DNA of 64,000 nucleotides from Deinococcus radiophilus (GTDB lineage Bacteria > Deinococcota > Deinococci > Deinococcales > Deinococcaceae), in NCBI RefSeq assembly GCF_020889625.1, contig NZ_CP086381.1:186001-250000 (forward strand), written 5' to 3'. Positions within the stretch are counted from its first letter, which is position 1; every line of letters begins with the position of its first letter. Made by a program: the position numbers and the translations under genes. Shown here in pieces: positions 1 to 8,380 of this stretch. The notes under the pieces were generated by a model. That model searched no databases. It saw only the letters and a program-made list of their open reading frames with translations, and was not told where the DNA came from.

Positions 1-584
1 TGGAGTTGAAGGTGCAGCGCCCAGTTCCCAGAAAGAAGCGCCGTCCATCGGCATGCCCTACCTCTATCGTTCTCTGGCCAGCGGGCCGCCGAGTTCAGGT
101 CGATGCCATACGGCTCAGCTTGCCGGACGGGATCTGCTGGGCTTATGTCGTCCTGGACGTAGAAAGTCGCGCACTACTGCACATTGAAGTGGTCCGGAAT
201 CTCTCTGCCAGCAGCGCGGTCACCGCGCTGCAACGAGGAGTCCATGTGCTGCACCATCTCGGCATAGACGAGCAGCTCCTGATCATGACCGATGGTGGCT
301 CAGATTTTACGTCTGGCGCATTCCAGGCGGCCTGTCAGGAGCCGGGCAACTGGGTACGGGCCAAGGTCTCACAGAAGCGAGGAATGGGCATCCTGGAAAG
401 GCTCAACCGGACCTTCAAATATGACGGCGTCTTCCGGGAAGAATTGACGAATATTGCCCAGCTTCGTGCGTTCAGCACGAAGTTTAAAAACTGGTACAAC
501 TCCGGGAGAAGGCATTCCAGTCTAGGGTACGCCTACCCCTGGGTTAAACTGCTGGAAGCTACGGAATCTTCGAACGTGGCCTGA
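1..584 (+). pseudogene. IS3-like transposase, C-terminal part, cut by window edge
   Basis: This is the integrase-core (rve) half of a DDE transposase that would cut and join insertion-sequence DNA. The frame is open to the left edge, so the N-terminal part lies outside the window. The catalytic acidic residues are visible as D in VQVDA, D in MTDGGSDFTS and E in GILERLNR, with 34 residues between the last two. The C-terminal YNSGRRHSSLGY stretch matches the usual rve tail. It is clearly related to, but not identical with, the next transposase at 639-1498. Both are followed by the same kind of tail, TGAAGGATTTT then CACTACC. Whether the whole element is intact cannot be judged from this window. 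Confidence 0.75.
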
Positions 585-638
585 AGGATTTTCCGTACCA
601 CTACCCAGGGGTCTTTAAGCCTGGAAGAGCTTCTCAGC

Positions 639-1498
639 TTGTACGAGCAAGTGCGTAAAGACCATCCCCATCTCAGCCTATCCAGCTTCGCCCGCGAAGC
701 TGATATCCCTGTCTGGCGGCTTCGTGATGCCCGTCAGCAGGAAAAGCACCGTGTCGAACGTGAGAAACGGAGATGTGCAAGGCAGGAACGTATTCGGGAG
801 ATGGCTTTGCATTACCCGACCTGTGGTTACAGGCGCATCCACCATCTTCTTCGACAGGAAGCTAAAAAGACAGGACAAACCTGTCCAGGACGACATGAAG
901 TACGTCTGACGTTGGTTGAACTTCAACTTAGCCCTCCTGCAGCTAAGAAGGCAAGACGACGGGTGCCTGGTGTCGTGCCGGCCACTTTTGGCCTATGGGT
1001 AGACGGGTTCAAATCGATGCCACTCGCTTTGCTTTACGAGATGGGATTTCCTGGGCATATATCGTTCTGGACGTGGAAACTCGAGCTGTGCTGAATGTCT
1101 ACGTGGTGCGCTCGTTATCGGCCAGCAGCGCGGTCACCGCGCTGCGAGGAGGAGTTGAGAAACTGAAGAAACTGGGAATCGAGGAATCGCTGGTCGTGAT
1201 GTCGGATGGTGGCTCGGACTTCACGTCCCACGAGTTCAAAGCGGCCTGTGAGGAGGTAGGTACCTGGGTCAGGGCGAAGGTATCGCAGCTGGGTGGAATG
1301 TGCATCCTGGAGCGGGTCAACCGCACTTTGAAGTACGAGTTCATTTTCAGGGAGGAACCGCAGACGAAAGCGGAACTCAGCGCGTTATGCGCTGAATTCC
1401 GCACCTGGTACAACATCGTTCGGCCTCATTCAGCCTTGGGGTATGGCTATCCCTGGGCTAAACTGCTGGAAGTGGCCGAGTCTCTTAAAGCCGCTTGA
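639..1498 (+). pseudogene. Frameshifted IS3-like transposase
   Basis: Residues from 639 encode an N-terminal helix-turn-helix/HTH_21-like region (with CGYRRIHHLL), and the frame beginning near 986-995 encodes the rve catalytic core (VQIDATRF, VMSDGGSDFTS, CILERVNR). The halves sit in different frames. They meet near the TTTT run at 986-989, where one base must be gained or lost to restore the reading seen in the neighbouring copy (WPAGRRVQ against WPMGRRVQ). The frame is also open upstream of 639 (SLSLEELLS), so the true start may be earlier. The break is inside the second orf of the family, not at the usual orfA/orfB programmed slip site, so decay is more likely than programmed frameshifting. 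Terminal repeats were not resolved. Confidence 0.65.
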
Positions 1499-1627
1499 AG
1501 GATTTTCTGGAGCACTACCTTCCGCCCAGAGAGGCGATCTGAAAGAAGTCCTGTACGAGAAGATCTCTCTTGTCCAGCACCTCTTTTGGATATAAGACCG
1601 TATCCATTCATTGTAAAATGGCCTGGA

Positions 1628-2778
1628 CTCATAACTTGCACCTTGCATAGCTGAGCGAATAGCCGTGCTGGAGAAGAAATTCTCGTTCTTTTTGGAGCTG
1701 ACTCAGAAGATGGTTGAGCCTGACTACGGGGAACAGGGTGTAGAGGGCCAGGCGTGCCGCCTCTTTCAAGGTCATCCCTTCTGAGCGATGCAGTATGGTC
1801 AGGGTGAAGGCCAGGAAGACCATCAGAATCCAGCGGTCCAGACCCCTGGCAGTTCGCAGCGCGAACTGCGCCAACCCAAACTGGTGCTTACCTTCCTTGA
1901 AAAAGGACTCCAATGTCCAGCGCCGCCCACCCTCAGCGATGATCTCATCCCCCTCCAACAGTTCAGACGACACCGCGAAGAATTCCCGGTCCCCACGGTC
2001 TACTCTCCCCAGAGACAGCGTTTCCAGAGACCAGTTGGCCAAGTTGACATAGCCTCCATGCGGACAGTCCGCCACCGTCACCCGCCCAGGATGGTCCGTG
2101 CGCCGGTTGCTCCTCACACCCACCACGAACTCGAAATCGAGGTGCCGCACGCCTTCCAGAAAAACAGCGGCTTCAAAGCCGCTGTCCGCTAGGACACGTA
2201 CCCGGAAACGTTTCTTGATGAAGTCCGGCACCTCTTCCAGTAGGTCGAGCGCCAGAGTGACGGGCGTGCTGGTGTGCTTGCCCTGGTACACCCGGTAGGA
2301 AATGGGGAACTTCAGTTCCTCATACTCGGCAAACAGGACGACCAGATGGATACCGTGCCTGCCATTGTAGACGCTGACATAGGGCAGCTGAGTCCCCACC
2401 TTTTCCAACGTGGTCAGATCCACACTGAGCCGCAGACGAGGTCTGCGTTTGTGGCGAGCCGCATCCAGCAAGATGCGCCAATGGAAGTCCTGCATTTCGT
2501 CCCAGCAACGGTCTGAATCCCAGCCGTAGACATTGAAAAAGCGACTCAGTGCACTGGGACTGACTCCTTCAGCTTGGCTGAATTTGATCTTCTGGCCTGG
2601 ACTGTGGAAAAGGTGCAGCGAAGCCTCCAGGCTTCGCCGTTGGTACAGCGTCTCTGGAATGTCCAGAATCCGCTGTGAGAGAATATGGGCGCGCTCCCCT
2701 GAAACCTGTTTGTGCACACTTCCAGATGTTCAGCTCTGGGAGCGCTTTTTGTCTACGTATTCAGGTGCAAGTTCTGAG
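1628..2778 (-). mobile_element. Intact IS4-type insertion sequence, 1,151 bp
   Basis: The ends carry 16-bp inverted repeats, CTCATAACTTGCACCT at 1628-1643 and the complement of CTCAGAACTTGCACCT at 2763-2778, with one mismatch. The element is flanked by a perfect 5-bp direct repeat CTGGA (1623-1627 and 2779-2783), which is a target-site duplication. The only gene is one full-length transposase on the minus strand. Its stop codon lies inside the terminal repeat. Intact ends, intact duplication and an unbroken gene point to a fairly recent insertion into non-coding DNA between the IS3 remnants and the WGxxGxxG gene. Confidence 0.85.
1629..2717 (-). CDS. IS4-family transposase
   Basis: A 362-residue DDE transposase (DDE_Tnp_1 type) that would mobilise its own element. 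Likely acidic residues are D in [10 protein letters not shown] (about residue 99), D in VLADSGFEA and E in [11 protein letters not shown]. The last fits the IS4 signature R(3)E(6)K. The start is a GTG at 2715-2717 preceded by a weak GGAAG, and an alternative start cannot be excluded. The C terminus (ARCKL, stop) is encoded by the terminal inverted repeat itself. The frame is unbroken and the length is normal for the family, so the protein is probably active. Confidence 0.88.
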   Translation of the reverse strand: MHKQVSGERAHILSQRILDIPETLYQRRSLEASLHLFHSPGQKIKFSQAEGVSPSALSRFFNVYGWDSDRCWDEMQDFHWRILLDAARHKRRPRLRLSVDLTTLEKVGTQLPYVSVYNGRHGIHLVVLFAEYEELKFPISYRVYQGKHTSTPVTLALDLLEEVPDFIKKRFRVRVLADSGFEAAVFLEGVRHLDFEFVVGVRSNRRTDHPGRVTVADCPHGGYVNLANWSLETLSLGRVDRGDREFFAVSSELLEGDEIIAEGGRRWTLESFFKEGKHQFGLAQFALRTARGLDRWILMVFLAFTLTILHRSEGMTLKEAARLALYTLFPVVRLNHLLSQLQKEREFLLQHGYSLSYARCKL

Positions 2779-2952
2779 CTGGATTCACAGCCACCGGCCT
2801 CTCAATGCTATTGGCAAGCAGATTATTCGACACAATCAAAACACTGAAGGATGGCAGCCGTCTGCTTAAATATTTCTACGTTGGCTTGACATTTCTTCGT
2901 GATCTAGTGAATTACCCCTAGCTTTAAATGGGCCGCTAAATATACTGCAAAC

Positions 2953-2978
2953 TGCAGACCCCCATAAGGAGGCCTGCA
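2953..2978 (-). terminator. Possible terminator after the WGxxGxxG gene
   Basis: An imperfect hairpin (TGCAGACCCCC, ATAA loop, GGAGGCCTGCA; 9 of 11 pairs) lies just past the stop of the minus-strand gene at 2995. The downstream strand is AT-rich but has no long T run, so this could be a weak terminator or a transcript-stabilising stem. Confidence 0.4.
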
Positions 2979-2994
2979 CTTTGCCAAACCGAAC

Positions 2995-3330
2995 TTAGCG
3001 GCGGTTGTTAGGGTTGTTGACGTTAGTCGGGTTGGTGTGAGTGGTATGGGTGGTGGTGTGGGTAGGGACGGTGTGAACCACATGGTCAGGCTCACGGCGA
3101 CGACCAGCCAGTCCAGCCAGACCCAGCAGACCCAGCAGACCCCAAGGGAAGGTAAGGTTGGTCTCTTCACGCTCAACCGTAGTGGTGGTATCGGGCGCGG
3201 TCGTGGTGTTGGTCACGGGCTCCGTGGTGGTCGTGGTGTCGGTGGTGGTGGTAGAGGTGGTGTCAGTCTGAGCGGACACGGGAGCAGCAGCCAGGGTGGT
3301 GAGCAGCAACAGGTAAGCAACTTTTTTCAT
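2995..3330 (-). CDS. Secreted WGxxGxxG-motif protein
   Basis: A 111-residue protein of unknown function. A signal peptide (MKKVAYLLLLTTLAAAPVSA, cut likely after SA) leads into a low-complexity Thr/Asp-rich stretch of about 40 residues. Then come FPWGLLGLLGLAGLAGRRR, the WGxxGxxG motif with its glycine-rich hydrophobic run and Arg stop, and a His/Thr/Asn-rich tail. WGxxGxxG proteins are known from Deinococcus and cyanobacteria. The Trp-Gly/hydrophobic/Arg arrangement resembles a C-terminal sorting signal, but here about 40 polar residues follow it. A strong ribosome site (AAGGAG) lies 7 bases before the ATG. The gene is divergent from katA and is probably transcribed alone. The function is not known. 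Confidence 0.7.
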   Translation of the reverse strand: MKKVAYLLLLTTLAAAPVSAQTDTTSTTTTDTTTTTEPVTNTTTAPDTTTTVEREETNLTFPWGLLGLLGLAGLAGRRREPDHVVHTVPTHTTTHTTHTNPTNVNNPNNRR

Positions 3331-3633
3331 GATGATCTCCTTGAAAAATCAGATGGCACAATCTTCGGCACTTAAGCCAAGGGAAGCCCTGAAAGGCGGT
3401 TACTTCGTCTCCGAAGAACAGACTTACGCTATTACACGGCTCAGACTCAGTTCTGAAGTAAAAGGGGAAAATCTTTCAGAAATTCTACACATGGCCCAAC
3501 GAAGACCTTTACAAAACGTCAGTTATGTGACATTTTCGTCTTCTCTGGAGCTTTCAGAATTGTTCTATCCGTTTGCCGCATTGCTCAACAGTCGGGCTTT
3601 ACCCCTTCCCTGCCCGTACGGTAAGGTACAGCT
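3331..3633. other. Divergent intergenic region between WGxxGxxG gene and katA
   Basis: About 300 bases with no convincing gene. It must hold the promoters for the two divergent genes. The katA start is preceded by GTAAGGT 6 bases before the ATG, a usable ribosome site. No clear -35/-10 pair, OxyR-type or PerR-type operator was recognised. The open frame that crosses much of it has no family match by eye and poor start signals. Confidence 0.5.
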
Positions 3634-5208
3634 ATGACTAGGAATGATTCTCAACAAGGCCAGAATCCACAGCTGACTACCCGCCAGGGTCATCCAGTTC
3701 ACGACAACCAGAACAGCCGCACCATCGGTAGCCGTGGCCCAATGACGCTGGAAAACTATCAGTTCATTGAGAAGCTGAGCCACTTTGACCGTGAGCGCGT
3801 ACCTGAGCGTGTCGTCCATGCCCGTGGTGCTGGAGCACACGGCGTCTTCCGCGCAACCGGCAAGGTAGGCGACGAGCCCATCAGCCGTTACACCCGTGCC
3901 AAGCTTTTTCAGGAAGAGGGCAAAGAAACTCCAGTGTTCGTCCGTTTCTCCACTGTGGGGCACGGCACGCATTCACCGGAAACGCTGCGTGACCCACGTG
4001 GTTTCGCTGTTAAGTTCTATACCGAAGACGGCAACTGGGACATGGTGGGCAACAACCTCAAGGTGTTCTTTATTCGTGACGCCCTGAAATTCCCAGACCT
4101 GATCCACAGCCAGAAGCCCTCCCCTACCACCAACATCCAGAGCCAGGAACGGATCTTCGATTTCTTTGCCGGCACGCCTGAAGCCATGCATATGATCACC
4201 CTGCTGTATTCCCCCTGGGGAATCCCTGCCACCTACCGCCACATGCAGGGCAGCGGTGTGAACACTTACAAGTGGTACAACGCCCAGGGCGAAGGCGTAC
4301 TGGTCAAATACCACTGGGAACCCAAGCAGGGCATTCGCAACCTGACCCAGGACGAAGCCGACCGGATTCAGGCCACCAATTTCAACCATGCCAGCCAGGA
4401 TCTGCATGACGCCATTGAGCGCGGTGACTACCCTGAATGGGACCTGTACGTGCAAATCATGGAAGACCATGACCACCCCGAGTTGGACTTCGATCCGCTG
4501 GACGACACCAAGGTCTGGCCCACCGATCAGTTCCCTTTCCGCCATGTCGGTACCATGACCCTGAACCGCAACCCCGAGAATGTCTTTGCTGAAACCGAGC
4601 AAGCCTGTTTCGGTACAGGTGTGCTGGTGGATGGCCTGGACTTCAGCGACGACAAGATGCTGCAGGGACGTACCTTCAGCTACTCGGACACCCAGCGCTA
4701 CCGGGTCGGGTCCAACTACCTGCAGTTGCCGATCAACCGTCCCAAGTGCCAGGTGGCGAGCAATCAGCGTGACGGTCAGATGGCCTACTATGTGGACACC
4801 TTCGATGGACAGGACGCCCGCGTCAATTACGAGCCCAGCGTGTTGAGCGGCCCAAAAGAAGCTCCCCGTGAGCACAACCCTCACACTCCTTATGTCGAAG
4901 GCAAACTGGTCCGCGAAGCCATCGAAAGAGCCAACAACTTCGGACAGGCTGGCCAGCAATACCGCGAATTCGCTGACTGGGAGCGTGACGAGCTGATCAA
5001 CAATCTCTCAGGCGCTCTGGCGGGAGTCGATTCACGCATTCAGCAGAAAATGCTGGAGTACTTCTATGCCTGTGATGAGGATTACGGCAGACGTGTCGAA
5101 GAAAGCATCCAGGCCAAAGAAAGCCAGCTGCAAGAAGTTGCCCCTGCGCCGTATGGACGCGAAACCAGCAGCAAGCAAGGCCCCGATATCAAGCAGTCCG
5201 CCGACTGA
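3634..5208 (+). CDS. katA: Haem catalase, small-subunit type
   Basis: A 524-residue monofunctional catalase that breaks hydrogen peroxide into water and oxygen in the cytoplasm. The distal-side block [16 protein letters not shown] holds the catalytic His. [26 protein letters not shown] and NGLV-equivalent GNWDMVGNN follow, and the proximal haem-ligand block is [15 protein letters not shown] with the Tyr ligand. The length and lack of a C-terminal flavodoxin-like domain place it with small-subunit catalases such as the main D. radiodurans catalase. The start ATG has AAGGT upstream. It is apparently monocistronic and ends at a strong hairpin at 5241-5270. A second, larger catalase lies at 39391. 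Confidence 0.95.
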   Translation: MTRNDSQQGQNPQLTTRQGHPVHDNQNSRTIGSRGPMTLENYQFIEKLSHFDRERVPERVVHARGAGAHGVFRATGKVGDEPISRYTRAKLFQEEGKETPVFVRFSTVGHGTHSPETLRDPRGFAVKFYTEDGNWDMVGNNLKVFFIRDALKFPDLIHSQKPSPTTNIQSQERIFDFFAGTPEAMHMITLLYSPWGIPATYRHMQGSGVNTYKWYNAQGEGVLVKYHWEPKQGIRNLTQDEADRIQATNFNHASQDLHDAIERGDYPEWDLYVQIMEDHDHPELDFDPLDDTKVWPTDQFPFRHVGTMTLNRNPENVFAETEQACFGTGVLVDGLDFSDDKMLQGRTFSYSDTQRYRVGSNYLQLPINRPKCQVASNQRDGQMAYYVDTFDGQDARVNYEPSVLSGPKEAPREHNPHTPYVEGKLVREAIERANNFGQAGQQYREFADWERDELINNLSGALAGVDSRIQQKMLEYFYACDEDYGRRVEESIQAKESQLQEVAPAPYGRETSSKQGPDIKQSAD

Positions 5209-5229
5209 GCAATCAGCAATCTCAATTCA

Positions 5230-5246
5230 ACTTTCACCGTGAAAGT
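5230..5246. other. parS-like partition site, copy 1
   Basis: ACTTTCACCGTGAAAGT is a perfect palindrome with 8-base arms around a single central base. It differs at one position from the complement of the identical 17-mers at 6454 and 35860. The core resembles the classical parS centre (TTTCACGTGAAA). It lies 1.3 kb upstream of parA, between katA and the convergent MBL gene, and overlaps the katA terminator stem by 6 bases. The function is inferred from the repeat and its closeness to parAB. Confidence 0.6.
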
Positions 5247-5270
5247 CGCCCGAATGATTGGGCGACTTTC
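5241..5270 (+). terminator. katA terminator hairpin
   Basis: A perfect 11-bp stem (GAAAGTCGCCC / GGGCGACTTTC) with an 8-base loop, 32 bases past the katA stop and followed by TTGTG. The lack of a long T run makes it less than ideal as an intrinsic terminator. It sits between convergent genes and may serve both. Confidence 0.6.
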
Positions 5271-5303
5271 TTGTGCTGCGCTGTCTCGAACTGAGAGAGA
5301 AGC

Positions 5304-6347
5304 TCAGCGCACGATAGGTGGCACATCTGGATTGATCTTCCAACGGCTCCCCTGAGCCCCTGGACTTTCAAGGAGAAAGTTTTGAGCCTGCAGGTACTCC
5401 ATCACTGCGGCTGTCTGGCTGAGCAAAAGCCGTTGCCTGGGGCCGATAACGTCGGGAAACAGTAAACGGTAAAGTTCGAAGATGGTCAGATCAGGGGTCT
5501 GCTCCGCTTGATGATAAATCCTCTGGGCTTTCTCAGTCAGCTTCTGGCGCACTTCGGAGATGCGGGCAGACATATCTCCCACTGCCAGTCCGTGTCCAGG
5601 TACAGCCAAGGCGACATCACGCTCAGCACTGATACGGGCCAACCCGATCAGATAAGGACGAATACCGAGGCCTGGCTTCAGTCGCTCAGGCCACAGGGGT
5701 GGAAGGCTACCAGGGAGCAGATGATCTGCTGTAAGCAGCAAGTCATCTACCCGAATACAGATCTGGTCGGAGGCATGCCCTGGAACATGAATGGCGCGCC
5801 AGCGGCCATCAATCAATTCACCATGATCCAGATATTCATCGGCGGCCAGGGCTGCTGGCAACATGGGCCTTGCCTGCTGTCTGGCCTCTTGCCGGGCGAC
5901 AGCCTGCGGCACACCCATCCAAGTCAGCATCTCGGTCATCTGGTGTTGCGAGCGTTCCTGCTCACGCTTGGGGTGCTCCAAGACTGCTTGCGCCCCTTGA
6001 TGAGCACTGATCGGCGCAGGACAGATATCGCGCCATAAGCCCATTCCGCTCACGTGATCCGGATGGGCATGGGTCAAGATCACACGGTTCAGGCGATCAG
6101 GATAGACCTGCTCACCATACCGCTCACGCAATGTGTCGAAGCCACCCACAATCTGCTGATGACAGGCGGGGCGCTCACTCCCGAAATCCACCAGCGCAGT
6201 GTAGTCGGGATGTTCTGGGGAACCGCATACCAGCACCAGAACATTGACGCTCAAAGCGCGGAAAGCATCTACTTCCATGGCATAGACGCGGTTACCTTTC
6301 TCCGTATGGTACTGGGTGATTCGGGCAGGAGAAAGTGTTTCAGTCAT
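5304..6347 (-). CDS. MBL-fold metallo-hydrolase
   Basis: A 347-residue metallo-beta-lactamase-fold hydrolase. The zinc motif is THAHPDH, with further metal-site histidines in HVPGHASDQ and VPGHG and an acidic residue in LLLTADHLLPGS. The C-terminal third (KAQRIYHQAEQ... onward) looks like the winged-helix tail seen in LACTB2/glyoxalase-II-like members. The substrate is unknown. The start is set at the ATG of MTETLS. The frame stays open 60 codons further, but that extension would run through the parS-like site at 6454 and has no domain character. No good ribosome site precedes the ATG. It is divergent from parA, with no obvious link to partition. Confidence 0.8.
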   Translation of the reverse strand: MTETLSPARITQYHTEKGNRVYAMEVDAFRALSVNVLVLVCGSPEHPDYTALVDFGSERPACHQQIVGGFDTLRERYGEQVYPDRLNRVILTHAHPDHVSGMGLWRDICPAPISAHQGAQAVLEHPKREQERSQHQMTEMLTWMGVPQAVARQEARQQARPMLPAALAADEYLDHGELIDGRWRAIHVPGHASDQICIRVDDLLLTADHLLPGSLPPLWPERLKPGLGIRPYLIGLARISAERDVALAVPGHGLAVGDMSARISEVRQKLTEKAQRIYHQAEQTPDLTIFELYRLLFPDVIGPRQRLLLSQTAAVMEYLQAQNFLLESPGAQGSRWKINPDVPPIVR

Positions 6348-6453
6348 GGGCAGGAGGATAGCAAGCCTGCCGCATGTACAGTGACATCCAGCAGAGGGAC
6401 GGTGAGAAAATTTGGGCTTTGAGAGAGGTGACGTCAGACTCCGGAGACATGCT

Positions 6454-6470
6454 ACTTTCACGTTGAAAGT
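6454..6470. other. parS-like partition site, copy 2
   Basis: ACTTTCACGTTGAAAGT has 7-base perfect arms around CGT, 60 bases upstream of the parA start. The identical 17-mer recurs at 35860-35876, and a one-mismatch relative lies at 5230. Its place in the parA upstream region suggests both a ParB loading site and possible autoregulation of parAB. Confidence 0.7.
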
Positions 6471-6529
6471 CGGGGCGCAGATTTCGTAAATCTTCTTGCC
6501 TTCTGTACCTCCGAGGAAAGGAAGCACAA

Positions 6530-7330
6530 GTGAAAATTCTCAGTTTCTGGAACGAGGCGGGTGGCGCGACCAAAACGACGATGGTGGCCGAGCTGGGTTA
6601 CCTGTTGTCGGCCCGCACCCGCAAAGGTGGTCAGCCCAACCGCGTGCTCCTCATTGACCTTGACCCTCAGCGCAGTCTGACTCGCCGCATGGGACTTCTC
6701 GATGACCCGGAGAGTCGTGCTCACCGCCTGGGATCAACTCTGAACATCATTTTGCAAGAGGCTGAAAACGATTTTCCTGAACCCTTTCGGCCAGAGCGGA
6801 TGCCTGCGCTATCGGTGATCCCAGCGCACCAGCAGTTGCGTTCGCTGGACAATATTCTGATGACCGACGATTCCCTCCTCATCGGCCTGCGTGACGCCCT
6901 GAAACGCCTGGAAGACGAGTACGATTACATCCTGATCGATACTCCACCCAGCAATGGCGGCCTGACCCGCGCCGCCCTGGTTGCCTCGGACGCTGCAGTG
7001 ATTCCTATGCCCACGCACATCAAGTCTGTAGAAAACATCGAAAACGTGACGCAAGTGTTGGCTCAGTGCCGGCGTCTGAATCCCGATCTACGAATCGCAT
7101 CATTTATTCCTACGGTCTACAACAAGCAGCGAACCCAGGACCGTGAAATCTACGAGATGATCAGTAACCAACTGACTGACCTGGGACCAGTATCACCCCC
7201 TGTCACGGAGCGACCTGCCATCTTTCGGGATGTGCTCCCTGCCCGTGGAGCAGTGGCCTTAGATCAGCCGAACAATCCCGCAACTGCCGAACTCAAGGCC
7301 GTTTTGGATCACCTGCTGGAGGTGATCTGA
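6530..7330 (+). CDS. parA: ParA partition ATPase
   Basis: A 266-residue ParA/Soj/MinD-family ATPase that would move replicated origins apart together with ParB. The deviant Walker A box is GGATKTTM (residues about 11-18), followed by the A' box LLIDLDPQRSLTRRM and Walker B YILIDTPPS. It lacks an N-terminal helix-turn-helix domain, so it is the short type (Soj-like or type Ib-like). The start is a GTG with GAGGAAAGGAAG just upstream. It overlaps parB in a TGATG arrangement, which predicts translational coupling. A parS-like site lies in its promoter region. Confidence 0.93.
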   Translation: MKILSFWNEAGGATKTTMVAELGYLLSARTRKGGQPNRVLLIDLDPQRSLTRRMGLLDDPESRAHRLGSTLNIILQEAENDFPEPFRPERMPALSVIPAHQQLRSLDNILMTDDSLLIGLRDALKRLEDEYDYILIDTPPSNGGLTRAALVASDAAVIPMPTHIKSVENIENVTQVLAQCRRLNPDLRIASFIPTVYNKQRTQDREIYEMISNQLTDLGPVSPPVTERPAIFRDVLPARGAVALDQPNNPATAELKAVLDHLLEVI

Positions 7331-8253
7331 TGGCCAAAAAGGTCAGTGCAGCTTCTCGCATCAACCTCAGCCGCGCTGTAGAGAACTATCAGCGTGAAGG
7401 CATCAGTCAGATTGAACTGGATCAGATTGTGGTGATGCCAGGCCATAATCCCCGCGGGTACGCTACTGGGGACAACGCTTTTAGCGGTCCTGGCTTTGAT
7501 GCGCTGGTTGCCAGCATCCAGTCGTTTGGCGATGTTTTTCAACCCATTTTGTTACGGCCTAAGGCGAGCAGTAATCTCTACGAACTGGTGGCTGGAGAAC
7601 GGCGCTGGCGGGCAGCTAAGGCGGCTGGATTAACCCATATCAGCGCCTTGGTCAGAGAACTGGACGATGATCAGATTGTCCGGATCGCCCGACAGGAAAA
7701 TGAGCTACGCGAAGCTGTCAGCCAAATCGACCTCTTGTTCGCCTCCTTAGACCAACTCGCCAGGCGTTTGAATGTTCCCTTACGGCAGCTTCGGACGGTA
7801 CTGATCCGTGCGCGTGATGGGGGAGAGGCATTCCCCGAAAATTCGCCAGAAGCGCAAGTTAGAGATCTGATCGCTGTTCTGGGGCTTCCAAGCCTTGCCA
7901 CCCTGGTCCGATCATCGCGCTTGCTAAATCTCACTGCCGATGAGCGCCAGGCCATGCGTGAAGGCCTCAGTCAACAAGCGGCTTTAGCCTTGCTGGATCT
8001 AGGGGAGGATCCCCTGCGACCTCAATTGCTAGTCCAGGCCTTACGTGAAGGCTGGAGCGCGGCTCAACTGCGGCGCGAAATTCAGCAGCTACGTGAGAAT
8101 CAATCGCCTACCATCAAACAAGTAGCACAGCGCGTGAAAAATGGCCTAGGAGAGCGCCGATTAGCGCAGCTTCCCGAAGTCAAACGCAAAAAAGTTGAGC
8201 AACTTCTGCTGAAGCTGGACGAACTGCTGGCTCAAGATTCCCATTCTCCTTGA
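7330..8253 (+). CDS. parB: ParB partition protein
   Basis: A 307-residue ParB/Spo0J-type CTP-dependent DNA clamp. The N-terminal ParB/sulfiredoxin-fold domain shows box I as NPRG and box II as GERRWRAAKAAG (about residue 95), then RQENELREAVSQIDL, the usual start of the linker to the DNA-binding helices. A helical region with LPSLATLVRSSRLLNL follows, and a basic Lys/Leu-rich C-terminus probably dimerises. The ATG shares its A with the parA stop. The gene ends before a large convergent terminator at 8315. It would bind the ACTTTCA-type palindromes; that pairing is inferred. Confidence 0.92.
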   Translation: MAKKVSAASRINLSRAVENYQREGISQIELDQIVVMPGHNPRGYATGDNAFSGPGFDALVASIQSFGDVFQPILLRPKASSNLYELVAGERRWRAAKAAGLTHISALVRELDDDQIVRIARQENELREAVSQIDLLFASLDQLARRLNVPLRQLRTVLIRARDGGEAFPENSPEAQVRDLIAVLGLPSLATLVRSSRLLNLTADERQAMREGLSQQAALALLDLGEDPLRPQLLVQALREGWSAAQLRREIQQLRENQSPTIKQVAQRVKNGLGERRLAQLPEVKRKKVEQLLLKLDELLAQDSHSP

Positions 8254-8314
8254 AGCCCTCAGACCAAAAATAAGGGCCCACTAAATGTCCCTTCGAGGAA
8301 AAACCCCCTTTAGG

Positions 8315-8366
8315 GCTTGCTATGGCCTTCTCGTGTCTTACAGCGCCAGGAAAGGCCATAGCAAGC
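8315..8366. terminator. Convergent terminator between parB and repA
   Basis: A perfect 15-bp inverted repeat (GCTTGCTATGGCCTT / AAGGCCATAGCAAGC) with a 22-base spacer lies between the two convergent genes. Read on the minus strand it is followed by GGGGGTTTTT, a good terminator for repA. On the plus strand TTT follows, so it may also stop parAB transcription. Confidence 0.75.
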
Positions 8367-8380
8367 TTTGATGCTCTGTG

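Noticed and set aside
639..1498. Programmed -1 frameshift of an IS3 element
   Set aside because: The break is inside the catalytic protein next to a TTTT run, not at an A6G-type slip site between orfA and orfB, and the neighbouring copy reads straight through.
3329..3637. A 102-residue plus-strand frame before katA
   Set aside because: Weak start, no family features, and it would run over the katA start; better read as an intergenic region.
6348..6527. A 60-codon N-terminal extension of the MBL hydrolase
   Set aside because: It crosses the parS-like site, has no domain character, and would nearly abut the parA start.
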